Source: Actinomycetales bacterium
Lineage (GTDB): Bacteria > Actinomycetota > Actinomycetes > Actinomycetales > Dermatophilaceae
Length of the DNA: 64,000 nucleotides
NCBI GenBank assembly: GCA_016710385.1
Contig: JADJVX010000017.1
Coordinates: 62,001-126,000, forward strand
Direction of reading: 5' to 3'
Below the pieces are notes generated by a model, which did no database searches, was not told the DNA's origin, and saw only the letters and a list, made by a program, of their open reading frames with translations. A program made the position numbers and the translations under genes. This document shows positions 46,637 through 55,116 of the stretch, piece by piece. Position 1 is the first letter of the stretch; each line of letters starts with the position of its first letter.

Positions 46637-48322
46637 CTAGGCCTCGATGACGATGGGGATGATCATCGGCCGGCGCCGGATCTTGCCGCCCACCCAGCCG
46701 CCGACGGTGCGCCGGATGACCTGCTGGAGTTGGTGCTCATCAGTGATCCCGCCTTCGGTCGCCGCGACGATCGCGGCCTCGACCTTGGGGATCACTTGGT
46801 CGAAGACGTCTCGATCCTCGGCGAAACCACGGGCCGTGATCTCAGGGCCGGCCGCGATCTTGCCGGTAGCCGTGTCGATGACAACGATGCACGTGATGAA
46901 GCCCTCGTCCCGCAGGATGCGGCGGTCCTTGAGCATGGCCTCGTCGGTGCCCCCGACCGAGGACCCGTCGACGTAGATGTAGCCGGCCGGCACTGCGCCC
47001 ACGATCTTGGCCACCCCGTCGGCGAGGTCGATGACGACGCCGTCCTCGGCGAGGAGCACCCGGTCGCGCGGGACACCGGTGGCGACGGCGAGCTCGGCGT
47101 TGGCGAACATGTGCCGCCACTCCCCGTGCACGGGCAGCACGTTGCGCGGGCGGACGATGTTGTAGCAGTAGGTCAACTCGCCCGCGGCCGCGTGGCCGGA
47201 GACGTGCACCTTGGCGTTGCCTTTGTGAACGACGGTGGCGCCCAGACGCATCAGGCCGTTGATGACGCGATAGACGGCGTTCTCGTTGCCGGGGATCAAA
47301 GAGCTGGCCAGCAGCACGGTGTCACCCGGTCCCACGTCGATGCGGTGGTCGCGGTTGGCCATCCGGGACAGAGCCGCCATCGGCTCGCCCTGGCTGCCGG
47401 TGCAGACCAGGACGATCTGGTCGTCGGGCAGATCGTCGAGCTTCTTGATGTCGACCAGGACGCCCTGCGGCACGCGGAGGTAGCCGAGGTCGATGGCGAT
47501 GCCCATGTTGCGGACCATGCTGCGTCCGACCAACGCGACCCGACGGCCCGCCTTGTCTGCTGCATCGAGCACTTGCTGCACGCGGTGGACGTGCGAGGAG
47601 AAACATGCGACGACGATGCGGCGTTCGGCGTGTCGGAAAACCTTGTCGATCGCTGAGGAGATGTCCCGCTCGGGCGGGGTGAACCCCGGAACGTCGGCAT
47701 TGGTCGAGTCGGTGAGGAAGAGATCGACCCCTTCCTCACCCAGCCGGGCGAAGGCCCGCAGATCGGTGATCCGCCCGTCCAGCGGCAACTGGTCCATCTT
47801 GAAGTCGCCGGTGTGCAGGAGCGACCCGGCCGAGGTCCGGACCATGACCGCCAAGGCATCCGGGATCGAGTGGTTGACCGCCACGAACTCGACATCGAAG
47901 CCACCCAGCTGCTCGCGCTCCCCCTCCCGCACTTCGAGCGTGTAGGGCCGGATGCGGTGCTCCTTGAGCTTGGCCTCGATCAAGGCCAGGGTGAGCCGCG
48001 ACCCGATGAGCGGGATATCCGGTTTGCGCGCCAGGAGATAGGGCACCGCTCCGATGTGATCCTCGTGCCCGTGGGTGAGGATGATCGCTTCGACGGCGTC
48101 GAGCCGACCATCCAGGTATGAGAAGTCGGGCAGGATCAGGTCGACGCCCGGATGGTGGTCCTCCGGGAAGAGCACACCACAGTCGATGATGAGCAGTCGG
48201 CCGCGGTGTTCGAGCACGGCCATGTTGCGGCCGATCTCCCCCAGGCCCCCGAGCGCGACGAATCGGAGGGCGTTGTCTGCCAGGGGCGGCGGGAGGGTGA
48301 GCTCGGGGTGGGGATGACTCAA
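46637..48322 (-). CDS. rnj: Ribonuclease J
   Basis: A 561-residue metallo-beta-lactamase/beta-CASP RNase. LTHGHEDHIGAVPYL is the two-zinc motif; also HTGDFKMD, the beta-CASP segment, and SGHAAAGEL and PVHGEWRHM near the C-terminal catalytic His. It combines 5'-3' exonuclease and endonuclease activity in mRNA and rRNA processing. The start is TTG at 48322, supported by AGGA five to six bases before it and by a four-base TTGA overlap with the dapA stop. Order dapA-rnj-ftsK is conserved. Confidence 0.96.
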   Translation of the reverse strand: MSHPHPELTLPPPLADNALRFVALGGLGEIGRNMAVLEHRGRLLIIDCGVLFPEDHHPGVDLILPDFSYLDGRLDAVEAIILTHGHEDHIGAVPYLLARKPDIPLIGSRLTLALIEAKLKEHRIRPYTLEVREGEREQLGGFDVEFVAVNHSIPDALAVMVRTSAGSLLHTGDFKMDQLPLDGRITDLRAFARLGEEGVDLFLTDSTNADVPGFTPPERDISSAIDKVFRHAERRIVVACFSSHVHRVQQVLDAADKAGRRVALVGRSMVRNMGIAIDLGYLRVPQGVLVDIKKLDDLPDDQIVLVCTGSQGEPMAALSRMANRDHRIDVGPGDTVLLASSLIPGNENAVYRVINGLMRLGATVVHKGNAKVHVSGHAAAGELTYCYNIVRPRNVLPVHGEWRHMFANAELAVATGVPRDRVLLAEDGVVIDLADGVAKIVGAVPAGYIYVDGSSVGGTDEAMLKDRRILRDEGFITCIVVIDTATGKIAAGPEITARGFAEDRDVFDQVIPKVEAAIVAATEGGITDEHQLQQVIRRTVGGWVGGKIRRRPMIIPIVIEA

Positions 48323-49206
48323 CGGATTCCTGACTTCGTGAGGCCTTCGCGCAAGATCGCGATGTGCTCGGGGGGCGACTCCACCAGCGGGAGCCGGACA
48401 AATGCTGAGGAAATGACGCCGAGCTCGGCCAGCGCGGCCTTGGCCATGATGGCGCCCTGCGAGGTGCCCATGATGGCGTCGACGATGGGAATGAGGCGCT
48501 TGTGAATCGCCCGAGCGGTCGCCAGGTCGCCGGCCAGCACGGCCTGGATCATCGCGGCATAGTCGTTGCCGGCGACATGCCCGACGACGGACACGACCCC
48601 CACCGCGCCGATGGCGAGCATGGCGAGGTTGAACTCGTCAGCGCCGGAATACCACTGCAGGTCGGTCTCGGCCATGACCTTGCTCGCGGCCCAGAGATCG
48701 CACTTGGCGTCTTTGACCGCGACGATCCGCGGGTGCTCGGCCAGCCGCAACAAAGTCTCGGTCTGGATCGGTATGCCGGTCCGTCCCGGGATGTCGTAGA
48801 GCAGGACCGGCAGGTCGGTGGTGTCGGCGATGGCCCGGAAGTGGGCCAGCAGCCCGGACTGGGTCGGCTTGTTGTAGTAGGGAGTGACGACGAGCAAGGC
48901 GTGCGCTCCGACGTCTGCGGCCCGCTTCGACATCTCGATGCTGTGGGCCGTGTCGTTGGACCCCACCCCGGCAACCACCTTGGCGCGGTCACCGACGGCA
49001 TCGGCAACCAGCTCGATGACCCGGATGCTCTCGTCGCTGGTCAAGGTGGACGATTCCCCGGTCGTGCCGTTGACGATGAGCCCGTCGTGCCCGTTGGCGA
49101 TCAGGTGCTCGGCGACGGCGACCACGCCGACTTCATCGACCTCACCCGTCGGAGTCATGGGGGTCACCATGGCGGTCAGCACCCGGCCAAAGATGGGCAT
49201 CGTCAT
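48319..49206 (-). CDS. dapA: 4-hydroxy-tetrahydrodipicolinate synthase
   Basis: A 295-residue class I aldolase at the start of the diaminopimelate/lysine pathway. The GTTGES signature, YYNKP (catalytic Tyr) and VAVKDAK (Schiff-base Lys, about residue 170) are present. ATG at 49206 is 6 bases after TAGCCT (rc, 49213-49218), so the transcript is probably leaderless; an upstream GTG at 49212 is not needed. Coupled to rnj by a four-base overlap. Other pathway genes dapB and dapF are elsewhere in the window. Confidence 0.96.
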   Translation of the reverse strand: MTMPIFGRVLTAMVTPMTPTGEVDEVGVVAVAEHLIANGHDGLIVNGTTGESSTLTSDESIRVIELVADAVGDRAKVVAGVGSNDTAHSIEMSKRAADVGAHALLVVTPYYNKPTQSGLLAHFRAIADTTDLPVLLYDIPGRTGIPIQTETLLRLAEHPRIVAVKDAKCDLWAASKVMAETDLQWYSGADEFNLAMLAIGAVGVVSVVGHVAGNDYAAMIQAVLAGDLATARAIHKRLIPIVDAIMGTSQGAIMAKAALAELGVISSAFVRLPLVESPPEHIAILREGLTKSGIR

Positions 49207-49239
49207 TGCCACAGGCTATCGCTCCCCACTCACAACAAT

Positions 49240-49281
49240 GTCGAGGCGCTACCCGCTCGGGGGTCCGGGTAGCGCCTCGAC
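49240..49281. other. Orphan 15-bp-stem hairpin between divergent dapA and thyA
   Basis: GTCGAGGCGCTACCC (49240-49254) is exactly complementary to GGGTAGCGCCTCGAC (49267-49281), 12-base loop. It has terminator form but lies upstream of both divergent genes, where no known transcript should end. No T tract. Confidence 0.7.
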
Positions 49282-49331
49282 ACCCACACCATCGCGCCCG
49301 CCCGATGACTCGTTACAGGAAGAGCGCGATG

Positions 49332-49375
49332 AGTTTATGTGATCTAGGTCACATAAACTTATCGGATGCTAGCGT
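49332..49375 (+). promoter_or_regulatory. CRP/GlxR-type operator and thyA promoter
   Basis: AGTTTATGTGA (49332-49342) and TCACATAAACT (49349-49359) form a perfect 11-bp inverted repeat. Its core TGTGATCTAGGTCACA fits the CRP consensus TGTGAN6TCACA and the corynebacterial GlxR form TGTGANNTANNTCACA exactly. The thyA -10 is TAGCGT (49370-49375), so the site covers the -35 region, a position that favours repression or class II-type activation. Confidence 0.8.
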
Positions 49376-49378
49376 TCG

Positions 49379-50191
49379 ATGGTGCGCCAGTACCTCGACC
49401 TCCTCGACCGCATCCTCACCGAGGGGGCATCCAAGCAGGACCGCACCGGCACCGGCACGCGCAGCGTCTTCGGCCACCAGATGCGTTTCGACCTGCAGCA
49501 CGGCTTCCCCGCTATGACGACCAAGAAGCTGCACCTGCGCTCGATCTTCGGCGAGTTGCTGTGGTTCCTGCGTGGCGACACCAACATCGCCTGGTTGCAT
49601 GAGCGCCGCATCACGATCTGGGACGAATGGGCCGACGCCTCCGGCGACCTCGGTCCGGTCTACGGCTACCAATGGCGCTCCTGGCCGACTCCCGACGGCC
49701 GGCATATCGACCAGATCCAGCGCGTCGTCGAGAGCCTGCGAACCAATCCCGACAGCCGTCGTCACCTCGTCTCGGCGTGGAACGTCGCCGACGTCGACGA
49801 CATGGCCCTGCCGCCCTGCCACGCTCTCTTCCAGTTCTACGTGCGCCCCGCCAGTGACGGCGGCCCGGCATACCTGGACTGCCAGCTCTACCAGCGTTCG
49901 GCCGATGTCTTCCTCGGGGTGCCCTTCAACATCGCGTCCTACGCGCTGCTCACCGAGATGGTGGCGCAGACGGTCGGGTTGCGGGCGGGGCACTTCGTGC
50001 ACACCCTGGGCGACGCTCACCTCTACCTCAACCACCTCGACCAGGCCCGGCTGCAGCTCACCCGCGAGCCCCGCCCGCTGCCGACGCTGCGGCTGACCCC
50101 CGGTCTGGCCCTGGACGAGTTCGACCTGCCCGACATCGCCCTGGAGGGCTACGACCCCTACCCCGGGATCGCCGCCCCCATCGCGGTATGA
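49379..50191 (+). CDS. thyA: Thymidylate synthase
   Basis: A 270-residue ThyA that makes dTMP from dUMP using methylenetetrahydrofolate. PPCHALFQFYV contains the catalytic Cys; RTGTGTRSVFG, FGELLWFLRGDTN, QRSADVFLGVPFNIASYALL and DAHLYLNH are all present. ATG at 49379; the GTG codon next to it (49382) is exactly 6 bases past the -10 TAGCGT, so the real start could be that GTG on a leaderless mRNA. folA overlaps its stop by four bases, pairing dTMP synthesis with dihydrofolate recycling. Confidence 0.97.
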   Translation: MVRQYLDLLDRILTEGASKQDRTGTGTRSVFGHQMRFDLQHGFPAMTTKKLHLRSIFGELLWFLRGDTNIAWLHERRITIWDEWADASGDLGPVYGYQWRSWPTPDGRHIDQIQRVVESLRTNPDSRRHLVSAWNVADVDDMALPPCHALFQFYVRPASDGGPAYLDCQLYQRSADVFLGVPFNIASYALLTEMVAQTVGLRAGHFVHTLGDAHLYLNHLDQARLQLTREPRPLPTLRLTPGLALDEFDLPDIALEGYDPYPGIAAPIAV

Positions 50192-50724
50192 CGATCCCCC
50201 CGGGCGAGTCCCCCTCGTCGTCGGCGCCCCCCGAGATCGCGATCATCGTCGCCATGGCCCGCAACCGGGTCATCGGAGACGGCTCCGGTATGCCGTGGCA
50301 CCTCCCCGAGGATCTCGCGCACTTCAAACGGACCACCATTGGTGGCGTCCTCGTCATGGGGCGGCGCACCTTCGACTCGATCGGTCGGCCGTTGCCCGGA
50401 CGGCATACCGTCGTCGTCACCCGCGACCCGCACTGGCACCACACCGGCGTGCACACTGCAGCCGGCCTCGACGAAGCGATGGCGACGGCCGCAGCGCTCG
50501 TGACCGAGGGCGCGACCATCTGGGTGGCTGGAGGAGGCGAGATCTATCGGCTGGCCCTTCCCCACGTGACCCGACTGGTCGTCACCGAGGTCGATCTCGC
50601 CGACGATCCGGCCGGCTCGGTGACCTTCCCCGAGATCGACCCGCAGGTCTGGCAGGAAACCGAACGCGAGGCCCGGCCGGGCCTCGCGTTCGTGACCTAC
50701 CGACGCCGCGATCAGGCGTCGTAG
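50188..50724 (+). CDS. folA: Dihydrofolate reductase
   Basis: A 178-residue enzyme regenerating tetrahydrofolate. IAIIVAMARNRVIGDGSGMPWHLPEDL, LVMGRRTFDSIGRPLPGR and WVAGGGEIYRLALP are the substrate, NADPH and core motifs; the conserved Asp/Glu is the E in LPEDLAHFK. ATG overlaps the thyA stop (ATGA). Two 9-mer repeats lie in conserved positions: one encodes the GMPW core. Its 3' end overlaps convergent paaE by 13 bases. Confidence 0.96.
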   Translation: MTIPPGESPSSSAPPEIAIIVAMARNRVIGDGSGMPWHLPEDLAHFKRTTIGGVLVMGRRTFDSIGRPLPGRHTVVVTRDPHWHHTGVHTAAGLDEAMATAAALVTEGATIWVAGGGEIYRLALPHVTRLVVTEVDLADDPAGSVTFPEIDPQVWQETEREARPGLAFVTYRRRDQAS

Positions 50725-51827
50725 TCCAGCTCTACGGTGTCCGACACCGGCAAGGCCTGGCAGGCCAGGACGATGCCTGCGGCGACCTCGTCGGGCTCGA
50801 GCGCGTAGTTGCGCAGCATCTTGACCTCACCGGTGACGACCCGGGCCCGGCAGGTGCCACAGACACCGCCGGTGCAGGAGTAGGGAGCGTCGGGACGAGC
50901 CCGCAGCGTCGCATCGAGAATGGTCTCCAGCTTGGAGGGCATGGGGATGACGGTGGTGCGCCCATCGAGATTGACGGTGACGACGGCTTCCGCCGGCGCC
51001 GACTCGTCGACGACGACCGGGGTGTGCTTGGGAGCTCCTGCATCGTCGACGTGGAAGATCTCGTGGTGCACGTGCGCGCTGTCCATGCCACGCTCGGCGA
51101 GCTCGGCCTGGGCATCGAGCACCATGCCATAGGGCCCGCAGAGATAGACCTCGTCCACCTCGTCGACCGGCACGAGCGCGTCGAAGATCCGCCCGAGCCG
51201 CTCGCGGTCGAGGCGCCCGGCGAACAACTCGACGTCCGGAGCCTCCCGAGAGAGCACGTTGACCAGGTGCAGGCGTGCACCGAAGCGGTCCTTGAGGTCG
51301 GCCAGCTCCTCGAGGAACATCACACTGGAGGTGCGCCGGTTACCGAAGAGCAGGGTGACCCGCGACTGGGGCTCCCGCTCCAAGGCGCTGGACACGAGCG
51401 AGAAGACCGGCGTGATCCCCGATCCCGCGGCGATCGCCAGGTGGTGACGGGCCCGGTCCGGGGTCGCCGGGCAGGTGAAGGTGCCCATCGGGGTCATGAC
51501 CTCGATCTCGTCGCCAGGCTTGACCGTGTCGACCAGCCACGGCGACATCCGACCACCGGGCACCTTGGCGGCTGCGACCCGCAACGAGGTCACCGCACCT
51601 TCGCCACGCGGCTGGCAGATCGAATAGGAGTTGCGGACCTCGGCGCCGTCGATGATCGCCTTGAGGGTGAGGTGTTGGCCCGGGACGAAGTCGTACGCCT
51701 CGGCGAGTTCGGCGGGCACGCCGAACGTGATCGCGACCGCCTCGTCGGTGAGCCGCTCGACATGGTCGACGGGGAGGGTGTGGAAGGTGGCCCGGCGGGT
51801 GGCGGGGGCCGTGAGCAGACCAGTCAT
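50712..51827 (-). CDS. paaE: 1,2-phenylacetyl-CoA epoxidase, reductase subunit PaaE
   Basis: A 371-residue electron-transfer subunit with a ferredoxin-NADP reductase-type FAD domain (RNSYSICQP, GGRMSPWL), an NAD(P) domain (AAGSGITPVFSLV, YLCGPYGM) and a C-terminal plant-type [2Fe-2S] ferredoxin (CTGGVCGTCRARV with the last Cys in LACQALP). It feeds electrons to the diiron PaaA. ATG at 51827, directly after the paaD stop. Last gene of paaABCDE. Confidence 0.95.
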   Translation of the reverse strand: MTGLLTAPATRRATFHTLPVDHVERLTDEAVAITFGVPAELAEAYDFVPGQHLTLKAIIDGAEVRNSYSICQPRGEGAVTSLRVAAAKVPGGRMSPWLVDTVKPGDEIEVMTPMGTFTCPATPDRARHHLAIAAGSGITPVFSLVSSALEREPQSRVTLLFGNRRTSSVMFLEELADLKDRFGARLHLVNVLSREAPDVELFAGRLDRERLGRIFDALVPVDEVDEVYLCGPYGMVLDAQAELAERGMDSAHVHHEIFHVDDAGAPKHTPVVVDESAPAEAVVTVNLDGRTTVIPMPSKLETILDATLRARPDAPYSCTGGVCGTCRARVVTGEVKMLRNYALEPDEVAAGIVLACQALPVSDTVELDYDA

Positions 51828-52385
51828 CTAGAGCGCCTTGAACTCGTCGAAGGGATCGCCGCAGTCGTCGCAGCGACGCAATGCTTTACACGCGGTGGAA
51901 CCGAACTGCGAGAGCACCGAGGTGCGCTCGCTGCCGCAGCGGGGACAGGCCGGGGTATGCCGGTCGGTCACCTCCGCGGCTGGGGACCCGATCGGCCGCG
52001 TCCCCAAGGTGACCGAGACGGGACCGCCGGAACCGGTCACCCCGGTTGAGCCCGCCGGGCCCGGAGGGGCAATGCCGAAGCGCCGCAACGCTTCTCGACT
52101 GTCCTCGTCGATCCAGTCAGTGGTCCAGGCCGGCGAGAGCTGGGTGGTGACCCGAGCGGAGAGCCCGTGGGCACGGCATACCCGAGCGATGGAATCCTCG
52201 ATGGCGCGCATCGCCGGACAGCCGGAGTAGGTGGGGGTGATGACCACATGGACCTGGCCCGCTGCGTCGTCGAGGGTGAGCGAGCGCAGGATCCCGAGAC
52301 CCTCGATCGTGATGACCGGGATCTCGGGGTCCGGGATCGCCCGCACGGCAGCGAGCACGTCGGTGGCCACCGCCACCCCACTCAC
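51828..52385 (-). CDS. paaD: Phenylacetate degradation protein PaaD
   Basis: A 185-residue protein with an N-terminal MIP18-type domain (AIPDPEIPVITIEGLGI, TPTYSGCPAM) and a C-terminal zinc finger CPRCGS...RRCDDCGDPFDEFKAL. In the family it is needed to mature or load the PaaA(BCE) epoxidase. GTG at 52385 overlaps the paaC stop by four bases. Between the two domains there is a Gly/Pro-rich linker of about 25 residues. Confidence 0.93.
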   Translation of the reverse strand: MSGVAVATDVLAAVRAIPDPEIPVITIEGLGILRSLTLDDAAGQVHVVITPTYSGCPAMRAIEDSIARVCRAHGLSARVTTQLSPAWTTDWIDEDSREALRRFGIAPPGPAGSTGVTGSGGPVSVTLGTRPIGSPAAEVTDRHTPACPRCGSERTSVLSQFGSTACKALRRCDDCGDPFDEFKAL

Positions 52386-53149
52386 CACGCAGCGCCGGGA
52401 TGCGAGCGCGGCAGGTGCTGCATCTCGGCGATGAGGTAGCCCATCGGCTCGCTGTGCACGCCGTCGCGACCGCCCCGGGCATGCCAGCGACTCACGGCCG
52501 GCGGCTCGAGGGTGGCTTCGGCGAGCACCGCAGCGACGGTCGCCTCGGCGGCGGCCCGCAGCGAGGACGGCAGCACGCCGACCCCGGCTTCCGCGGCCGC
52601 GACCGATGCCGCGTCGTCCTCGAAGAGCTCGGCGATGTATGGGGCCACCCAGCTGAAGGCCGCCACCATCCGGTCGCGAGACTCCGGTGTGCCGTCACCC
52701 AGCCGAACGACCCATTGCGAGGCGTGGTCGAGGTGGTAGCGCACCTCCTTGACGGCCTTGGCGGCGATGGCCCGCACCTGGGCATCCCGGGAACCGGCCA
52801 GGCCGGCATACAGCTCGCGCTGGTAGGCCGAGAACCACAGCATCCGGGCCATTTCCTGACCAAAGTCACCGCGGGGCTGCTCCACCAGGTGCACGTTGCG
52901 GAACTCGCGCTCGTCGCGCCAGTAGGCGATGTCGTCCTCGCTGCGCCCGGTGCCGTCGTTGGCTCCGACGTAGGTGTAGATCGCGCGGGCCTGGCCGATG
53001 AGGTCGAGGGAGATGTTGGCCAGGGCCATGTCTTCCTCGAGCAGCGGAGCCCAGGTCAGCCAACTGCCCAGCCGGTGGGAGTAGATGAGCGCGTCGTCTC
53101 CCAGACCAAGTAGGTATGCCGCCTGGATGGCGGTCGTCGTGTCGGTCAT
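52382..53149 (-). CDS. paaC: 1,2-phenylacetyl-CoA epoxidase subunit PaaC
   Basis: A 255-residue ferritin-like helical subunit that pairs with PaaA. It has LLGLGDDALIYSHRLGSWLTWAP, the EEDMALANISLDLIGQAR segment and DAHASQW-type KEVRYHLDHASQWVVRLGDG. It has fewer metal ligands than PaaA, as known for the structural subunit. ATG at 53149 overlaps the paaB stop (ATGA). Confidence 0.95.
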   Translation of the reverse strand: MTDTTTAIQAAYLLGLGDDALIYSHRLGSWLTWAPLLEEDMALANISLDLIGQARAIYTYVGANDGTGRSEDDIAYWRDEREFRNVHLVEQPRGDFGQEMARMLWFSAYQRELYAGLAGSRDAQVRAIAAKAVKEVRYHLDHASQWVVRLGDGTPESRDRMVAAFSWVAPYIAELFEDDAASVAAAEAGVGVLPSSLRAAAEATVAAVLAEATLEPPAVSRWHARGGRDGVHSEPMGYLIAEMQHLPRSHPGAAW

Positions 53150-53433
53150 AGGTATTCCAGGCCTTCGGGCACGGTGTAGAAGGTCGGGTGCCGGTAGATC
53201 TTGTCGCCGGCCGGGTCGAAGAAGGAGTCCTTCTCGTCGGGGCTGCTCGCGACGATGTCCGAGGCGGCGACAACCCAGATGGAGACGCCCTCCTGGCGGC
53301 GGGTGTAGAGGTCCCGGGCGTTGCGCACGGCCATCGTCGCGTCGGGGGCGTGGATCGACCCGACATGCACGTGTGACAGGCCTCGCTTGGCCCGCACGAA
53401 GACCTCGAACAGCGGCAGCGTCGTGTCGCTCAT
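53146..53433 (-). CDS. paaB: 1,2-phenylacetyl-CoA epoxidase subunit PaaB
   Basis: A 95-residue subunit with the family pattern PLFEVFVRAKRGLSHVHVGSIHAPD, NARDLYTRRQEG and the C-terminal PTFYTVPEGLEYL. It bridges the PaaAC complex. Overlaps both neighbours by four bases. Confidence 0.96.
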   Translation of the reverse strand: MSDTTLPLFEVFVRAKRGLSHVHVGSIHAPDATMAVRNARDLYTRRQEGVSIWVVAASDIVASSPDEKDSFFDPAGDKIYRHPTFYTVPEGLEYL

Positions 53434-54503
53434 GCTGCACTCCCTTCACCCGCGGCGGCCTGCTGCCGAGCGGCTTGCTTGGCGGCATACGCTGCCGCGG
53501 CGTCGCGCACCCAGGCGCCTTGCTCGTGTGAGGTGACCCGGCGTGCCATGCGCTGGGCGTTGCAGGCGCCGTCGCCCTTGAGGACGCGCCAGAACTCGTC
53601 CCAGTCGATGTCGCCGAAGTCGTAGTGACCACGCTCGGCGTTCCAGGCAAGCTTCGGATCGGGGATGGTGATCCCGATGCGCTCGGCCTGCGGGACCGTC
53701 ATGTCGACGAAGCGCTGGCGCAGGTCGTCGTTGCTGAACCGCTTGATGCCCCAGGCCATCGACTGCGCAGTGTGCCCGCCAGTGGCGTGCTCACCGGTGT
53801 CGCGCGGTCCGAACATGGCCAGCGCCGGCCACCACCACCGATTCACGGCGTCTTGGGCCATCGCCTTCTGGGCCTCAGTGCCGCGCACCAGGTCCCAGAG
53901 CAACTCGAAGCCCTGCCGCTGGTGGAAGGACTCCTCCTTGCAGGTGCGGATCATGGCCCGGGCGTAGGGCCCGTAGGAGCACCGGCACAGCGGCACCTGG
54001 TTCATGATCGCCGCACCGTCGACCAGCCAGCCGATGGCGCCGATGTCGGCCCAGGTCAGCGTCGGGTAGTTGAAGATCGAGGAGTACTTCTGCTTGCCGT
54101 TGTGCAACCGGTCGAGCAACTCGGCCCGGTCGATGCCGAGGGTCTCGGCCGCTGAGTAGAGGTAGAGCCCGTGGCCGGCCTCGTCCTGCACCTTGGCGAT
54201 GAGGATCGCCTTGCGTCGCAGCGACGGGGCTCGGGTGATCCAGTTGCCCTCGGGCTGCATCCCGATGATCTCGGAGTGCGCATGCTGGGCGATCTGCCGG
54301 ATGAGGGTCTGGCGATACTCCTCCGGCATGACATCGCGGGGCTCGACGCGCTGGTCGGCCGCGATGATGGCGTCGAAATCGCTCAGGTCGATCTCGGACC
54401 GGCGGTCGACGTGCGCTGCTGCTGCCTCGACGGCTCCGCCGTCGGCTGCATTGAGGGGACCCGCGCCAGGGTCGTTGGGGTCGACGAAATCGTTACCGTA
54501 CAT
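53430..54503 (-). CDS. paaA: 1,2-phenylacetyl-CoA epoxidase catalytic subunit PaaA
   Basis: A 357-residue diiron monooxygenase subunit. Iron-binding helices are visible in AQHAHSEIIGMQPEGNWI, KVQDEAGHGLYLYSAAETLG (ExxH) and MIRTCKEESFHQRQGFELL (ExxH). It epoxidises phenylacetyl-CoA in the aerobic hybrid pathway. ATG at 54503; -10-like CATACT (rc, 54510-54515) is 6 bases upstream, so the operon may start without a leader. paaABCDE is complete, but paaF, G, H, I, J, K, Z and the regulator are not in the window. Confidence 0.96.
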   Translation of the reverse strand: MYGNDFVDPNDPGAGPLNAADGGAVEAAAAHVDRRSEIDLSDFDAIIAADQRVEPRDVMPEEYRQTLIRQIAQHAHSEIIGMQPEGNWITRAPSLRRKAILIAKVQDEAGHGLYLYSAAETLGIDRAELLDRLHNGKQKYSSIFNYPTLTWADIGAIGWLVDGAAIMNQVPLCRCSYGPYARAMIRTCKEESFHQRQGFELLWDLVRGTEAQKAMAQDAVNRWWWPALAMFGPRDTGEHATGGHTAQSMAWGIKRFSNDDLRQRFVDMTVPQAERIGITIPDPKLAWNAERGHYDFGDIDWDEFWRVLKGDGACNAQRMARRVTSHEQGAWVRDAAAAYAAKQAARQQAAAGEGSAA

Positions 54504-54596
54504 ATGGTCAGTATGGTTCGTCCGTCGAAATACCGCTATGCCATGGGCGGACAGCTTTCGCCTGACTTCAGGTTTGTGCGGCCCGAGTGAGCGGCT

Positions 54597-55019
54597 TCAC
54601 ATGGGACTGTCGATGAACCAGCGCCCGTCGATCCGCACCAGGGTGAGGTCCTGCCGGTATGCCGTGGGCACGCCGGTGAGCTGGTCGGCCCGGACGCCGG
54701 CGCGGTCTCCGCTGGCCGGGAGGTCCGGAACAGTCACCGCGGACAGAGCGGTGAGATCGGCGGGAGTCGCGAGCTCGCCGATGGCTTGGAAGCCCGACCG
54801 GCAGAGCGTCACGTCGTCGCCCGCCAACGGCTTCCCGGCATACGAGACGACCTCGCAGGCTGCCGTCACGTCCTGACGTCCGAGGGCACGATAGAAGTCT
54901 TCGACAGTCTGTTTCGGTGAGGCGCCGGCCGTGGAGCACGCCCCCAGCGCGAGCGCCGGCAGCAGGGTCGCGACGGCGCCCCACGCAGCCCCGAGGGCCG
55001 AGACCCGACGACCTGCCAC
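54597..55019 (-). CDS. Putative lipoprotein, NTF2-like
   Basis: A 140-residue protein with signal peptide WGAVATLLPALAL and a lipobox LALGAC, then SPKQTVEDFYRALGRQDVTAACEVVS, the start of an NTF2/Cys-pair fold common in actinobacterial lipoproteins, and a C-terminal LVRIDGRWFIDSPM. GTG at 55019 follows GGAGGAGG. Two Cys in the mature part (AACE and TLCRS) suggest a disulfide. It is upstream of paaA in the same direction and divergent from azlC. Function unknown. Confidence 0.78.
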   Translation of the reverse strand: MAGRRVSALGAAWGAVATLLPALALGACSTAGASPKQTVEDFYRALGRQDVTAACEVVSYAGKPLAGDDVTLCRSGFQAIGELATPADLTALSAVTVPDLPASGDRAGVRADQLTGVPTAYRQDLTLVRIDGRWFIDSPM

Positions 55020-55116
55020 GCGCCCTCCTCCCAGGAGTCCTGACCCTCCACGACCGTGGACATCCAAACACGTCCAGCCGTGGGCTCTGACAGGATCCCG
55101 ATGTGAGGAGTCGGCC

